From: an uncultured Thiomonas sp.
GTDB lineage: Bacteria > Pseudomonadota > Gammaproteobacteria > Burkholderiales > Burkholderiaceae_C
Reading direction: 5' to 3'
Length of the DNA: 12,192 nt
Assembly: GCA_937927695.1 (NCBI GenBank)
Contig: CALBRU010000242.1
Coordinates: 1-12,192 of the forward strand
The notes beneath the pieces are model-generated. The model saw nothing but the letters and a program-made list of their open reading frames with translations. It did no database searches and had not been told where the DNA came from. This document shows positions 11,808 to 12,192 of this stretch, in pieces (position 1 is the first letter of the stretch; each line of letters begins with the position of its first letter). The translations under genes and the position numbers were made by a program.

Positions 11808-12192
11808 ATGGCTCACGATCAATCCAGCCGCTACGCCAATCTTGATCTCAAGGAATCGGATCTGATCGCCGGTGGCAAGCACATCCTTGTTGCCTACAAA
11901 ATGAAGCCCAAAGCGGGCTATGACTATCTGGCGACTGCGGCGCACTTTGCGGCCGAATCGTCCACCGGCACCAATGTGGAAGTCAGCACGACGGACGATT
12001 TCACCAAGGGGGTCGATGCGCTGGTGTATTACATCGATGAAGCCACGGAAGACACGCGCATCGCCTATCCGATCGAGTTGTTCGATCGCAACGTCACCGA
12101 CGGCCGCTTCATGATCGTGTCCTTCCTCACGCTGGTGATCGGCAACAACCAGGGCATGGGCGATATCGAGTACGCCAAGATGATCGACTTCT
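11808..12192 (+). CDS. cbbM: Ribulose-1,5-bisphosphate carboxylase/oxygenase, form II (partial, N-terminal 128 residues)
   Basis: This is the N-terminal domain of form II RuBisCO, the CO2-fixing enzyme of the Calvin cycle, which works as a large-subunit-only oligomer. The sequence includes LKESDLIAGGKHILVAYKMK, HFAAESSTGTNVEVSTTDDF and the highly conserved FDRNVTDGRFMIVSFLTLVI followed by GNNQGMGDIEYAKMIDF. E50 (AAESSTGT) and N113 (GNNQGMGD) correspond to the N-domain active-site residues known from the Rhodospirillum rubrum enzyme (Glu48, Asn111). The catalytic lysines and the carbamylated Lys lie beyond the window. The ATG at 11808 has an AGAGGA site 5 nt upstream. It is divergent from cbbR, the usual regulator. 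Small-subunit-free form II enzymes are suited to high CO2 and low O2. cbbQ/cbbO genes may follow. Confidence 0.97.
   Translation, partial: MAHDQSSRYANLDLKESDLIAGGKHILVAYKMKPKAGYDYLATAAHFAAESSTGTNVEVSTTDDFTKGVDALVYYIDEATEDTRIAYPIELFDRNVTDGRFMIVSFLTLVIGNNQGMGDIEYAKMIDF

Noticed and set aside
1..12192. CRISPR array, riboswitch or complete defence system
   Set aside because: No regularly spaced repeats, cas genes, known riboswitch cores or toxin-antitoxin pairs were seen.

Overview
The window is GC-rich and reads as the chromosome of a betaproteobacterium of the order Burkholderiales that can fix CO2. The strongest pointers are the divergent cbbR / form II RuBisCO (cbbM) pair at the right end and a beta-type HU gene followed directly by tRNA-Val. 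A sulfur- or metal-oxidising autotroph such as Thiomonas would fit. That genus assignment is inference from gene content, not a database match.

Layout, left to right. (1) 1-2087, minus strand: a tight operon of a TetR regulator, an HlyD-type membrane-fusion protein and an ABC permease that runs off the window. The genes are joined by two 4-bp ATGA overlaps, suggesting a self-regulated efflux or export system. (2) 2139-3685, minus strand: three exported proteins (a DUF2202 ferritin-like Tat lipoprotein, a Gly/Met/Gln-rich protein and a Gly/Ala-rich protein) ending at an intrinsic terminator. They diverge from (3) 3851-5985, plus strand: an OmpR-family response regulator and its EnvZ-like histidine kinase. 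The arrangement suggests a two-component system controlling a small envelope or metal-handling operon. (4) 5977-6111, minus strand: an easily missed 44-residue membrane protein. (5) 6212-8813, plus strand: pgsA (phosphatidylglycerophosphate synthase), an EamA/DMT permease overlapping it, and a tartrate/D-malate dehydrogenase-like enzyme. (6) 8869-9462: promoter elements, HU gene, tRNA-Val(TAC) and terminator.

(7) 9463-10781 is a scar of mobile DNA. It holds an AT-rich stretch without genes, a 5'-truncated and nonsense-mutated IS66-family transposase with its right inverted repeat intact, and then the 3' part of a group II intron (end of the maturase, a domain V-like hairpin, and a domain VI hairpin with a bulged A). 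The IS66 end lies inside the intron, so the IS entered the intron and the left halves of both were later lost.

(8) 10686-12192: cbbR (minus) and cbbM (plus, cut by the window edge) share a short control region with LysR-type half-sites. The most interesting observation is that the group II intron 3' end falls exactly inside the 3' end of cbbR. The last 31 codons and the stop codon of cbbR are antisense intron sequence, so the CO2-fixation regulator appears to carry a new C-terminal tail made from intron domains V/VI and the end of the maturase gene.
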